Source of the DNA: Cellulomonas xylanilytica
Lineage (GTDB): Bacteria; Actinomycetota; Actinomycetes; Actinomycetales; Cellulomonadaceae
Reading direction: 5' to 3'
DNA: 64,000 nt
Assembly: GCF_007989805.1 (NCBI RefSeq)
Contig: NZ_BJUB01000001.1
Location: forward strand, 372,001 to 436,000
Part shown: piece by piece, positions 44,096 to 51,961 of the stretch
Position numbering within the stretch: position 1 is the stretch's first letter
How the letters are laid out: every line of letters starts with the position of its first letter
Position numbers and translations under genes: made by a program
Notes under the pieces: generated by a model
The model's input: only the letters and a program-made list of their open reading frames with translations
What the model was told of the DNA's origin: nothing
The model's database searches: none

Positions 44096-44680
44096 TCAGC
44101 GCAGCCAGCCGAACCGCTGCACCAGCGGCAGCCGCCCCCACCGGCTGCCGAGGCCCCAGGTGTCACCGGCGAGCAGCGTCGCGCAGACGACGAGGACGAG
44201 CGCGTAGATCACGTGGTAGTCCATGACCGGGTTGGTCGAGCCCTGCAGGAGCGGCCACTCGGCCACCCACATCGACATCATGAGCAGCGACCCGGCGACG
44301 GCCGAGACCCGCAGGCCGATGCCGAGCATGACCGCGACGCCGACACCGAGCAGGCAGAGCATGAAGAGCCAGTCGGTGACGGGTCCGGCCATCGAGGCGA
44401 AGACGTCCTTGAACGGGCCGACCGTGCCGAACTGCAGGAAGCCCTGGCTCGGCGTGCCGCCGTTGATCCACGACAGGCTCGGGTCGCCCTCGGCCACCGC
44501 CGCCCCGGTGCTGTAGTGCAGGCCGAACGTCTTGTCGAGGAACGCCCACAGGAAGATGAACCCCGTGGCAAGCCTCGTGACGGCGAGCCAGCGACGGCCG
44601 GTCGAGGACGTGACCAGGTCCTGCTCGACCAGCGTCGCAGGCTGCGTCGAGGTGCTGACCTCGGGATGGGTGGTGGACAT
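44096..44680 (-). CDS. DoxX family membrane protein
   Basis: 194 residues. A soluble N-terminus (~30 residues) is followed by four hydrophobic segments beginning with LAVTRLATGFIFLWAFLDKTFGL, the DoxX signature region, and including TDWLFMLCLLGVGVAVMLGIGL. DoxX proteins are small membrane proteins linked to quinone or thiol redox systems. ATG start with GGAGGAGAG upstream. A DosR-box-like palindrome and a second inverted repeat lie in its upstream region, which fits regulation by the two-component system encoded next to it. Confidence 0.82.
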   Translation of the reverse strand: MSTTHPEVSTSTQPATLVEQDLVTSSTGRRWLAVTRLATGFIFLWAFLDKTFGLHYSTGAAVAEGDPSLSWINGGTPSQGFLQFGTVGPFKDVFASMAGPVTDWLFMLCLLGVGVAVMLGIGLRVSAVAGSLLMMSMWVAEWPLLQGSTNPVMDYHVIYALVLVVCATLLAGDTWGLGSRWGRLPLVQRFGWLR

Positions 44681-44702
44681 GATGGGTGCTCTCCTCCGTG
44701 GC

Positions 44703-44786
44703 GGTCCTGTGAAGGACCTGTGCTGAACCGTTCCGACGGCTCCACACTGCCCCCGCTCGCAGGTGGGCCCCAGGGTCGAAGGTCCC
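44703..44786 (-). promoter_or_regulatory. operator region upstream of DoxX with two inverted repeats
   Basis: GGTCCT-GTGA-AGGACC (44703-44718) is a perfect 6-4-6 inverted repeat. GGGTCGAAGGTCCC (44773-44786) reads GGGACCTTCGACCC on the minus strand and matches the palindrome at 46356-46369 in 11 of 14 positions. The second resembles the GGGACT-WW-AGTCCC core of DosR/DevR boxes. They lie about 25-105 bp before the DoxX start codon. Confidence 0.5.
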
Positions 44787-44793
44787 GGACGTG

Positions 44794-46332
44794 TCAGGAC
44801 AGCGGGACCGACCAGCGCAGGTGGGTGCCGCCCTCCGGCAGCGCGCTCACGACGACAGTGCCGTCCCGGCGCGCGGCACGGTTCTCGAGGTTGGCCAGGC
44901 CGCTCCGGCGCGACACGTCGGCAGGGAGCCCGATGCCGTCGTCCTGCACCTCGACCACCAGGTCCGTCCCGACCTCGACCCGAACCACCACGTCGTGCGC
45001 GCGGGCGTGCCGGGCGACGTTCGCCAGCGCCTCGCGGACCACGGCGACCGCGTCCTCCACCACGTCCTCCGGCACCGTGGCGGTCACCCCGTCGGTGCGC
45101 AGGCGCGGCAGGAAGCCGAGCGCCTGGCGCGCACCGACCACCTCGGCGTCGATCCGGTTCCGCAGGCCGGTGCCCGCTCCGCCGCCGGAGCGGGCACCGA
45201 GCCGGAAGATCGTCGTCCGCACGTCCTTGATGGTCTCGTCGAGGTCGTCGACCGCGGACTCCAGCCGGCGGGCGACCTCGGGTCGCACGGTCTCCTGCGC
45301 GGCGCCCTGCACGTCGAGCCCGATGGCGAACAGGCGCTGGATCACCATGTCGTGCAGGTCGCGGGCGATCCGCTCGCGGTCCTCGAGCACCGCCAGCCGC
45401 GCCCTGTCGGCCTGAGCGCCCGCGACGTCGAGGGCGAGCGCCAGCTGCTCGCCGAACCCGGCCATGCTGGGCAGGTCGAGCCGCGGTGCGTCGCCCGCGG
45501 GCCAGGACACCGCGAGCGCCCCGACCCAGCGCTCGCCGCTGCGCAGCGGCAGGGCGAGCGCCCACGTGCCGTCCGCCAGCTCGCGCAGCACCGGCCAGAC
45601 GCCCGCGAGCTCCTCCGCGAGCTCGGGCGACAGCTCGTCGCTGTCCCCGAACAGCGTCGCGGTGCTCGCACCCGCGCTCTGCACGACCCTGTCCAGCACC
45701 GCGGCCAGCGCCTCGTCGCGGGGCAGGTCGCCCGTGAGCAACGACGTCGAGGCGGCGGCCGTCTCCAGCCACAGCTCGTGCTGGCGCGCCTGGTGGTAGG
45801 CGCGGGCATGACCGACCGCCACGCCCGCCGCCGCGGCGAGCGCCACCGCGACCTGCTCGTCGCGCGCGGTGAAGTCGACCGGGAGCCCGTGCGGGCCGCC
45901 CACCTTGTCGGTGAGGTAGAGGTTGCCGAACACCGCGCCGCGAGCGCGCACCGGGACGCCCAGGAAGGTCTGCATCGGCGGGTGGTTCGCAGGGAAGCCC
46001 ACCGACGACGGGTGCTCCGCGATGTTGTGCAGGCGCAGCACGTCCGGGGACGTCGAGAGGTGGCCGAGCACGCCCCGCCCCTCGGGCAGGTGGCCGATGC
46101 GGAGGGCGGTCTCGGCGTCGATGCCCTGGTAGACGAACTCCTGCAGGCCACCGCGCTCCCCGAGCACGCCGAGGGCTCCGTACCGGGCGCCCGTCAGGCT
46201 GCACCCCGCCGCCACGAACCGCTCCAGGACCGTCGCCATGTCCAGGTCGGTGGTCATCGCGACGACGGCGTCCATCATCGCGCCGAGTCCGTCGTCGGGC
46301 TCGGTTCCTGAGTCCAGGGAGTCGGTCCGCAT
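44794..46332 (-). CDS. GAF-domain sensor histidine kinase (DevS/DosS-like)
   Basis: 512 residues. The first GAF domain (~17-165, ARYGALGVLGERGGLQEFVYQG, FLGVPVRARGAVFGNLYLTDK) is followed by a second, less conserved GAF-like region (~185-305). The dimerisation box is RIARDLHDMVIQRLFAIG (His327), the HisKA_3 type, with an HATPase part containing DDGIGLP. This is the domain order of DevS/DosS oxygen/redox sensors; whether a haem binds cannot be told. The minus-strand hexamer TATGCT ends 6 nt before the ATG with no ribosome site, suggesting a leaderless mRNA. The likely partner is the NarL-type response regulator at 46965-47612. Confidence 0.85.
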   Translation of the reverse strand: MRTDSLDSGTEPDDGLGAMMDAVVAMTTDLDMATVLERFVAAGCSLTGARYGALGVLGERGGLQEFVYQGIDAETALRIGHLPEGRGVLGHLSTSPDVLRLHNIAEHPSSVGFPANHPPMQTFLGVPVRARGAVFGNLYLTDKVGGPHGLPVDFTARDEQVAVALAAAAGVAVGHARAYHQARQHELWLETAAASTSLLTGDLPRDEALAAVLDRVVQSAGASTATLFGDSDELSPELAEELAGVWPVLRELADGTWALALPLRSGERWVGALAVSWPAGDAPRLDLPSMAGFGEQLALALDVAGAQADRARLAVLEDRERIARDLHDMVIQRLFAIGLDVQGAAQETVRPEVARRLESAVDDLDETIKDVRTTIFRLGARSGGGAGTGLRNRIDAEVVGARQALGFLPRLRTDGVTATVPEDVVEDAVAVVREALANVARHARAHDVVVRVEVGTDLVVEVQDDGIGLPADVSRRSGLANLENRAARRDGTVVVSALPEGGTHLRWSVPLS

Positions 46333-46338
46333 GCTCGG

Positions 46339-46370
46339 AGCATAGGTCGGGATCAGGGCCTTTCGGCCCT
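46339..46370. promoter_or_regulatory. DosR-box-like palindrome with -10 element, divergent promoter
   Basis: AGGGCC-TTTC-GGCCCT (46355-46370) is a perfect 6-4-6 palindrome. The minus-strand -10 TATGCT occupies plus 46339-46344 and ends 6 nt before the kinase start. The site lies between the kinase and flavodoxin-domain genes, so it could control both. Related to the site at 44773-44786. Confidence 0.55.
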
Positions 46371-46437
46371 GGGTGCCGGCGCGGGCGAGGCGTTCCCTGG
46401 AGGTGATGCAGGACCGAGTCACGAGGAGGTGGGGACG

Positions 46438-46959
46438 GTGCGCGCACTGGTGGTGTACGAGTCGTCGTTCGGGAACACGGGTCAGGTGGCGGAGGCCGTC
46501 TGGGAGGGCATGCGCCGGCGTCTGCCGGACGTGGCGCTCCTCGACGTCGCGTCGGCCCCGCACCGGCTGCCGCCGGAGCTGGAGCTGCTCGTCGTCGGGG
46601 CCCCGACGCAGGCGTTCGGCATGAGCCGGCCGAGCACGCGCGAGGACGCGCTGCGGACCGCGGGCAGGGAGCCGGTCGGCCCGACGATCGGCGTCCGGGA
46701 GTGGCTCAGAGAGCTGGCACCCCCCGAGCGCCCCGTGCACGCGGCCACCTTCGACACCCGGATCCACACGCCGCACGTGCCCGGCTCGGCGGCCGTGGGG
46801 GCCTGGCGGGTGCTGCGGCGCGAGGGCTTCCAGGTCTCCGCCGAGGCGGAGAGCTTCTGGGTCCTGGGGATCCGCGGGCCGCTGCGCGACGGCGAGCTGG
46901 ACCGCGCGCGCTCCTGGGGAGTCGGCCTGGCCGGCCTGGTGCTCGAGCCGGTGCGCTGA
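46438..46959 (+). CDS. flavodoxin domain-containing protein
   Basis: 173 residues. The FMN-phosphate loop VYESSFGNTGQVAEAV (starting ~residue 6) and VVGAPTQAFGMSRPSTR fit the flavodoxin fold, although the protein is shorter and divergent in its second half. Probably a one-domain FMN-binding redox or stress protein. The GTG at 46438 is chosen because AGGAGGT lies 7 nt upstream; an earlier GTG at 46429 overlaps that ribosome site. It lies next to the kinase and regulator genes and shares the palindromic promoter region. Confidence 0.8.
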   Translation: MRALVVYESSFGNTGQVAEAVWEGMRRRLPDVALLDVASAPHRLPPELELLVVGAPTQAFGMSRPSTREDALRTAGREPVGPTIGVREWLRELAPPERPVHAATFDTRIHTPHVPGSAAVGAWRVLRREGFQVSAEAESFWVLGIRGPLRDGELDRARSWGVGLAGLVLEPVR

Positions 46960-46964
46960 CCGGG

Positions 46965-47612
46965 CTACTCGGGGTGCAGGCGGTTCTGCTCGGTGATGAA
47001 CAGGGCCGCCTGCGTGCGTCCGCGCACCTCGATCTTGGCCAGCAGGCTCGAGATGTAGTTCTTCACGGTCTTCTCCGCGAGGAACATCCGGTCGGCGATC
47101 TCCCGGTTGCTCAGCCCTTCCCCGATGAGGTCGAGCACCGCGCTCTCCTGCGTGGTCAGCAGGTCCAGCCGGGGGTCGCGCTGGTGGGACTCCTGCACCC
47201 GTGCCAGGACCCGCGCCGTGGTCCCGGGGTCGAGCAGCGAACGGCCCGACGCCACGAGCCGGATGGAGTCGAGCAGCTGCGAGCCGCGGATCTCCTTGAG
47301 CACGTAGCCCGCAGCGCCCGCGGTGATCGCCGCCAGCAGGGCCTCGTCGTCCTCGTAGGAGGTGAGCATGAGGCAGCGGACGCCCGGTGCGAGCGCGGCG
47401 AGCTCGCGGCAGACCTCGACGCCGCTGCCGTCGGGCAGGCGCACGTCGAGGAGCGCGACGTCGGGCTCCGCGCGGGGGATGCGGACGAGGGCCTCCTGCG
47501 CGGTCGCTGCCTCGCCGACGACGGTGATGTCCGGCGTCGACTCGAGCAGGCGCAGGAGCCCCTGGCGGACGACCTCGTGGTCGTCGAGCAGGAACACCCG
47601 GATCTGTGGCAT
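46965..47612 (-). CDS. NarL/DevR-type response regulator
   Basis: 215 residues. The receiver domain has acidic pair D10/D11, phospho-acceptor D56 in VALLDVRLP, MLTSYEDDE and the conserved Lys in YVLKEIRG. The C-terminal LuxR helix-turn-helix is LTTQESAVLDLIGEGLSNREIADRMFLAEKTVKNYISSLL. The overall pattern is close to DevR/DosR-like regulators. It is the natural partner of the GAF kinase and the candidate binder of the GGG-N8-CCC palindromes. The ATG at 47610-47612 starts directly at the receiver; an ATG seven codons upstream is possible. Confidence 0.87.
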   Translation of the reverse strand: MPQIRVFLLDDHEVVRQGLLRLLESTPDITVVGEAATAQEALVRIPRAEPDVALLDVRLPDGSGVEVCRELAALAPGVRCLMLTSYEDDEALLAAITAGAAGYVLKEIRGSQLLDSIRLVASGRSLLDPGTTARVLARVQESHQRDPRLDLLTTQESAVLDLIGEGLSNREIADRMFLAEKTVKNYISSLLAKIEVRGRTQAALFITEQNRLHPE

Positions 47613-47629
47613 GGCGCCACTGTGCCCCA

Positions 47630-49126
47630 TCATCGCGGTGCGTGGCGGTCGAGAAACGCGTACACCTCGGCATCCTCCACACCGGGGAACGCGCCGGTGG
47701 GCAGCGGCGACAGCACGTGGGCGTGCACCGCGGCGCTCGGCCACGCGTGCGGCGCCCAGCGTGCGGCCAGGCTCGGGTCCGGCTGCCGGCAGCACGTCGG
47801 GTCCGGGCAGCGGGACTCGCGCCGCCGGGTGGTGTCCCGGCCGCGGAACCACTTCGCCGCACCGAACGGGACGCCGACGGTGATCGAGAAGCCCCCGGCC
47901 GACGTCGACCCGGTCTGCGTCGTGCACCAGAACGTGCCCTCGGGCGTGTCGGTGTACTGGTAGTACTCGGTCGCGCGGTCGCGCCGGGTGAACGCCGACC
48001 GGGCGGCCCACTCGCGGCAGACGACCTGACCCTCGATCGCGCCGGTGCCGTCGGTGGGGAAGCGGACCGCGTCGTTGCTGTAGCCCTTGAACAGGGTCCC
48101 GTCGTCGCCCACGCGCAGGAAGTGCAGCCGGATGTCGAGGTGCTCCGTCAGCAGGTTCGTCAACCGTTGCGCGGCGGCCTCGTGCGTGACGCCGAACGAG
48201 TCGCGGAAGTCCTCGACGGCCAGCTCCTTGCGGCGCTTGGCGGCGCTCAGGTGCGCGACGGCCGCGGTCCGCGGCATGAGGCACGCGGCGGCGAAGTAGG
48301 TGATCTCGACCCGCTGACGCAGGAAGTCGGCGTAGCTGCGGGGCGTCGAGTGCGCGAGCACGCGGTGGGCGATCGCCTGGAGCGCCAGGGAGCGCAGGCC
48401 GTGCCCGCCGGGGATGGACGCCGGCGGCAGGTAGATGCGGCCGTTGGCCAGGTCGGTGACCGTGCGTGTGGAGTGGGGCAGGTCGTCGACGTGGATCAGC
48501 GTGAAGCCGAGGTCCGCGGCCATCGACGCGACCGCGCTGTGGGTGAGAGCGCCGGTGGAGTAGCCGGCGCGACGCACGAGGTCCTCGGCGGCCGTCTCGA
48601 TCTCGGGCAGGTGGTTGTTGCGCTCGCGCATCCACAGGCGCAGGGCCGTCGTGGCCCGACGTGCCTCCTCCGGCGTGGCGATGGCCGCGTCGTCCCGGCG
48701 GGCGAGCTCGCGGTGCAGGCCGACGAGCGCCTCCAGGGCCTCGGTCGACAGGTTCTTCGCCGGCCGCACGGTAGGCAGCCCCAGCGCCGCGTACGTCGCG
48801 GTGCCCTGCGCGCGGTCGAGGTCGATCTCGAGCGCGGCTCGGCGGGACGGCGGGGCGGCGTCGAGGAGGTCGGTCGTCGTCGTGCCCAGCGCGGCCGCCA
48901 GGGACTGCAGGAGGCTCAGCCGCGGCTCCCGCCGGCCGTTCTCCACCAGCGACAGCTGGCTCGCGGTCGAGCCGACCAGCTGCCCGAGCTCGTCGAGCGT
49001 GAGGCCCTTCTCGGTGCGCGCGTGCCGGATCCGGCGTCCGAGCAGGAGCATCTCGCTGCCCGCGACGGCCGGCTCGCGCGGGTCGGTCGGCAGGTCGATG
49101 ACAGGGCGCGGGGCATCGGTGGCCAT
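47630..49126 (-). CDS. RamB/ScfR-type XRE regulator with IrrE-like and DUF2083 domains
   Basis: 498 residues. The N-terminal helix-turn-helix (~28-90, GLTLDELGQLVGSTASQLSLVENGRREPRLSLLQSLAAAL) is followed by an ImmA/IrrE-like region (~225-300) with LALQAIAHRVLAHS, where the HExxH metal motif is degenerate. A DUF2083 region then shows FLRVGDDGTLFKGYSN and a Cys-rich CPDPTCC tail. This architecture is that of RamB/ScfR regulators of acetate, propionate or glyoxylate metabolism in actinobacteria. It is divergent from pyruvate phosphate dikinase, which it may regulate. The ATG has no ribosome site, but the minus-strand TACGGT ends 7 nt upstream, suggesting leaderless transcription. Confidence 0.86.
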   Translation of the reverse strand: MATDAPRPVIDLPTDPREPAVAGSEMLLLGRRIRHARTEKGLTLDELGQLVGSTASQLSLVENGRREPRLSLLQSLAAALGTTTTDLLDAAPPSRRAALEIDLDRAQGTATYAALGLPTVRPAKNLSTEALEALVGLHRELARRDDAAIATPEEARRATTALRLWMRERNNHLPEIETAAEDLVRRAGYSTGALTHSAVASMAADLGFTLIHVDDLPHSTRTVTDLANGRIYLPPASIPGGHGLRSLALQAIAHRVLAHSTPRSYADFLRQRVEITYFAAACLMPRTAAVAHLSAAKRRKELAVEDFRDSFGVTHEAAAQRLTNLLTEHLDIRLHFLRVGDDGTLFKGYSNDAVRFPTDGTGAIEGQVVCREWAARSAFTRRDRATEYYQYTDTPEGTFWCTTQTGSTSAGGFSITVGVPFGAAKWFRGRDTTRRRESRCPDPTCCRQPDPSLAARWAPHAWPSAAVHAHVLSPLPTGAFPGVEDAEVYAFLDRHAPR

Positions 49127-49130
49127 GCAG

Positions 49131-49160
49131 TTGACCGTAGGCCAAGAACGGATGTTCTTG
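49131..49160. promoter_or_regulatory. operator palindrome and promoter elements between regulator and ppdK
   Basis: CAAGAA-CGGATG-TTCTTG (49143-49160) is a perfect 6-6-6 inverted repeat. It covers the region just upstream of the regulator's -10 (minus TACGGT, plus 49134-49139) and overlaps the spacer after a plus-strand TTGACC (49131-49136). A protein bound here could block both promoters; autorepression by the XRE regulator is the simplest reading. Confidence 0.55.
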
Positions 49161-49252
49161 CATGCACGGTGACCTTGAGGTTGGCCCGGACGAGCCCGGA
49201 GAGTGGAAGGAGGCGGGAATTCCTCGTCAGCCCTGCGAACAGGAGCCTCTCC

Positions 49253-51940
49253 ATGACGAGCTACGTCTCTCGGTTCCGTGACGGTGACAAGGACCAGAAG
49301 GACCTGCTGGGGGGCAAGGGCGCCAACCTCGCGGAGATGACCAACCTCGACCTGCCGGTGCCGCCGGGGTTCACCATCACCACCGCGGCGTGCCGTGCGT
49401 ACATGCGCGACGGGCACGTCCCGCCGGAGCTGCGCGTCGAGGTGACGCTCGCCGTCCGGGAGATCGAGGACACGATCGGCCGGCGGCTGGGCGACTTCCA
49501 CGAGCCGCTGCTGGTCTCGGTCCGCTCAGGCGCCAAGTTCTCGATGCCCGGGATGATGGAGACGGTCCTGAACATCGGGCTCAACGACGCGTCCGTGAAG
49601 GGGCTGACGGAGTTCTCGGGCGACGAGCGCTTCGCCTGGGACTCCTACCGGCGGCTCATCCAGATGTTCGGCAAGACCGTGCTCGGGATCGACGGGGACC
49701 TGTTCGCCACGGCGCTCGACGAGCGCAAGAGCGCGGTGGGCGCCGCGACCGACGTCGAGCTGTCGGCCCAGGACCTGCGCGTGCTGGTGCAGACGTTCAA
49801 GGAGATCGTCGTCGAGCAGACGGGTCGCGAGTTCTCGCAGCACCCGCGCGAGCAGCTCGACATGGCGATCGAGGCGGTCCTCGACTCGTGGAACACCGAC
49901 CGCGCGCGGCTGTACCGGCGTCGCGAGCGGATCCCGCACGACCTCGGGACCGCCGTCAACGTCGTGAGCATGGTGTTCGGCAACCTCGGCGAGACGTCGG
50001 GGACGGGGGTCTGCTTCACGCGCGACCCGTCGACGGGGGAGACGGGCGTCTACGGCGACTACCTGCCGAACGCGCAGGGCGAGGACGTCGTCGCGGGCAT
50101 CCGCAACACGCTGCCGCTGGCCGAGCTCGAGGTGCTCGACCCGGTCTCGTTCGACGCGCTCCGGCACGCCATGCGCCGGCTCGAGACGCACTACCGGGAC
50201 CTGTGCGACATCGAGTTCACCATCGAGCGCGGCAAGCTGTGGCTGCTGCAGACGCGGGTGGGCAAGCGGACGGCGGTGGCGGCGTTCCGGATCGCGACCG
50301 AGCTGGTCGACGAGAGCCTCATCACGATGGACGAGGCGATCACCCGCTGCACCGGCGACAAGCTCAGCCAGCTGCTCTTCCCGCAGTTCGACGCCGGCGC
50401 CTCCCGGCAGCTCCTCACCCGGGCGATGCCCGCGTCACCCGGGGCGGCGGTGGGGGAGATCGTCCTGGACAACGCCCAGGCCCTCGAGCGCACCGCGGCC
50501 GGTGCGCGCGTGATCCTGGTCCGCCGGGAGACCAACCCGGACGACCTGCAGGGCATGATCGTCGCCGACGGCGTGCTCACGGCCCGCGGCGGCAAGACGT
50601 CGCACGCCGCGGTCGTGGCCCGCGGGATGGGGACCTGCGCGGTCGTGGGCGCGGAGGACCTCGACGTCGACGTGGCACGCGGCGAGATCCGGGTGCGTGG
50701 CGAGGTGCTGCGCGCGGGGGACACCATCGCGATCGACGGCGCCACCGGCGAGGTCTTCCGCGGCGAGGTCCCGGTGGTGGACTCCCCGGTGATGGTCTAC
50801 GTCGCGGACGGCCTGGACGCCGGTCTCGCAGCCGCCGCCGACCCCGAGGCGCGCGCGCTGGTCACGGCCGTCGACCGTGTGCTTCGGCACGCCGACCACG
50901 TGCGCCGCATGCACGTGCGGACCAACGCGGACTCCGCCGACGACGCGCGCCGGGCCCGCGCCCGCGGCGCCGAGGGCGTGGGGCTGTGCCGCACCGAGCA
51001 CCAGTTCCTCGGGGACCGTCGCCAGCACATCGAGCGCCTCGTGCTGGCGGACACCGACGACGCCCGGCGCGAGGCGCTGGAGGCGTTGCTGCCGCTGCAG
51101 CGCGACGACTTCGCGGGTCTGCTGGAGGCCATGGACGGCCTGCCGACCACCATCCGGCTCATCGACCCGCCGCTGCACGAGTTCCTGCCGGACCGCACCG
51201 AGCTGGCCGTGAAGGTCGCCGTGGCGGCGGAACCCGACCCGCAGGACGTGGCGCTCCTCGCCGCGGTCGAGCGGATGCACGAGCAGAACCCGATGCTCGG
51301 CCTGCGCGGGGTCCGGCTCGGGCTCACGCTGCCCGGGCTGTTCGCCCTCCAGGTCCGCGCGATCGCGGAGGCGACCGTGCAGCTGCGCCAGGCCGGGATG
51401 GACCCGAGGCCGGAGATCATGGTGCCGCTGGTCGGTTCCGTGCGGGAGCTGCAGCTGGTGCGCGAGGAGGCGGAGCGCGTGCTCGAGGAGGTCGGCGCAT
51501 CGTCCGGGACGGCGCTCGAGATCCCCATCGGCTGCATGATCGAGCTGCCGCGCGCCGCGCTCACCGCGCACCGCATCGCCGAGGAGGCCGACTTCTTCTC
51601 CTTCGGCACCAACGACCTGACGCAGACCACGTGGGGGTTCTCGCGCGACGACGTCGAGCGCGCGTTCTTCGCGGACTACCTGCAGAACGGGGTGCTCACC
51701 ATCTCCCCGTTCGAGACCCTCGACGCCGACGGGGTCGGGGCGCTGGTCCGCGCGGGCGCCGAGGGCGGCCGGTCGACCAAGCCGGGGCTGCACCTCGGCG
51801 TGTGCGGCGAGCACGGGGGAGACCCCGAGTCGATCCACTTCTTCCACGACGTGGGGCTGGACTACGTGTCCTGCTCGCCGTTCCGCGTCCCGATCGCGCG
51901 GCTGGAGGCCGGTCGGGCGGCCGTGGGCGCCAAGCGCTGA
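49253..51940 (+). CDS. ppdK: pyruvate, phosphate dikinase
   Basis: 895 residues, full length. Interconverts pyruvate, ATP and Pi with PEP, AMP and PPi, placing it at the PEP-pyruvate node. The N-terminal ATP-grasp domain (LLGGKGANLAEMTNL, SVRSGAKFSMPGMMETVLNIGL), the phosphohistidine domain with TARGGKTSHAAVVARGMG (His451), and the C-terminal PEP/pyruvate TIM barrel with LGVCGEHGG (catalytic Cys851) are all present. The start ATG has AGGAG 7 nt upstream. Divergent from the RamB-like regulator with a palindrome between them, so control by carbon source is likely. Convergent with the 5'-nucleotidase gene 21 nt downstream. Confidence 0.96.
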   Translation: MTSYVSRFRDGDKDQKDLLGGKGANLAEMTNLDLPVPPGFTITTAACRAYMRDGHVPPELRVEVTLAVREIEDTIGRRLGDFHEPLLVSVRSGAKFSMPGMMETVLNIGLNDASVKGLTEFSGDERFAWDSYRRLIQMFGKTVLGIDGDLFATALDERKSAVGAATDVELSAQDLRVLVQTFKEIVVEQTGREFSQHPREQLDMAIEAVLDSWNTDRARLYRRRERIPHDLGTAVNVVSMVFGNLGETSGTGVCFTRDPSTGETGVYGDYLPNAQGEDVVAGIRNTLPLAELEVLDPVSFDALRHAMRRLETHYRDLCDIEFTIERGKLWLLQTRVGKRTAVAAFRIATELVDESLITMDEAITRCTGDKLSQLLFPQFDAGASRQLLTRAMPASPGAAVGEIVLDNAQALERTAAGARVILVRRETNPDDLQGMIVADGVLTARGGKTSHAAVVARGMGTCAVVGAEDLDVDVARGEIRVRGEVLRAGDTIAIDGATGEVFRGEVPVVDSPVMVYVADGLDAGLAAAADPEARALVTAVDRVLRHADHVRRMHVRTNADSADDARRARARGAEGVGLCRTEHQFLGDRRQHIERLVLADTDDARREALEALLPLQRDDFAGLLEAMDGLPTTIRLIDPPLHEFLPDRTELAVKVAVAAEPDPQDVALLAAVERMHEQNPMLGLRGVRLGLTLPGLFALQVRAIAEATVQLRQAGMDPRPEIMVPLVGSVRELQLVREEAERVLEEVGASSGTALEIPIGCMIELPRAALTAHRIAEEADFFSFGTNDLTQTTWGFSRDDVERAFFADYLQNGVLTISPFETLDADGVGALVRAGAEGGRSTKPGLHLGVCGEHGGDPESIHFFHDVGLDYVSCSPFRVPIARLEAGRAAVGAKR

Positions 51941-51961
51941 CACGGCCGCCCGAGCGACGCA

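Noticed and set aside
47606..49252. Upstream extension of the ppdK frame
   Set aside because: It is antisense to the RamB-like regulator; the ATG at 49253 has AGGAG and starts the conserved enzyme.
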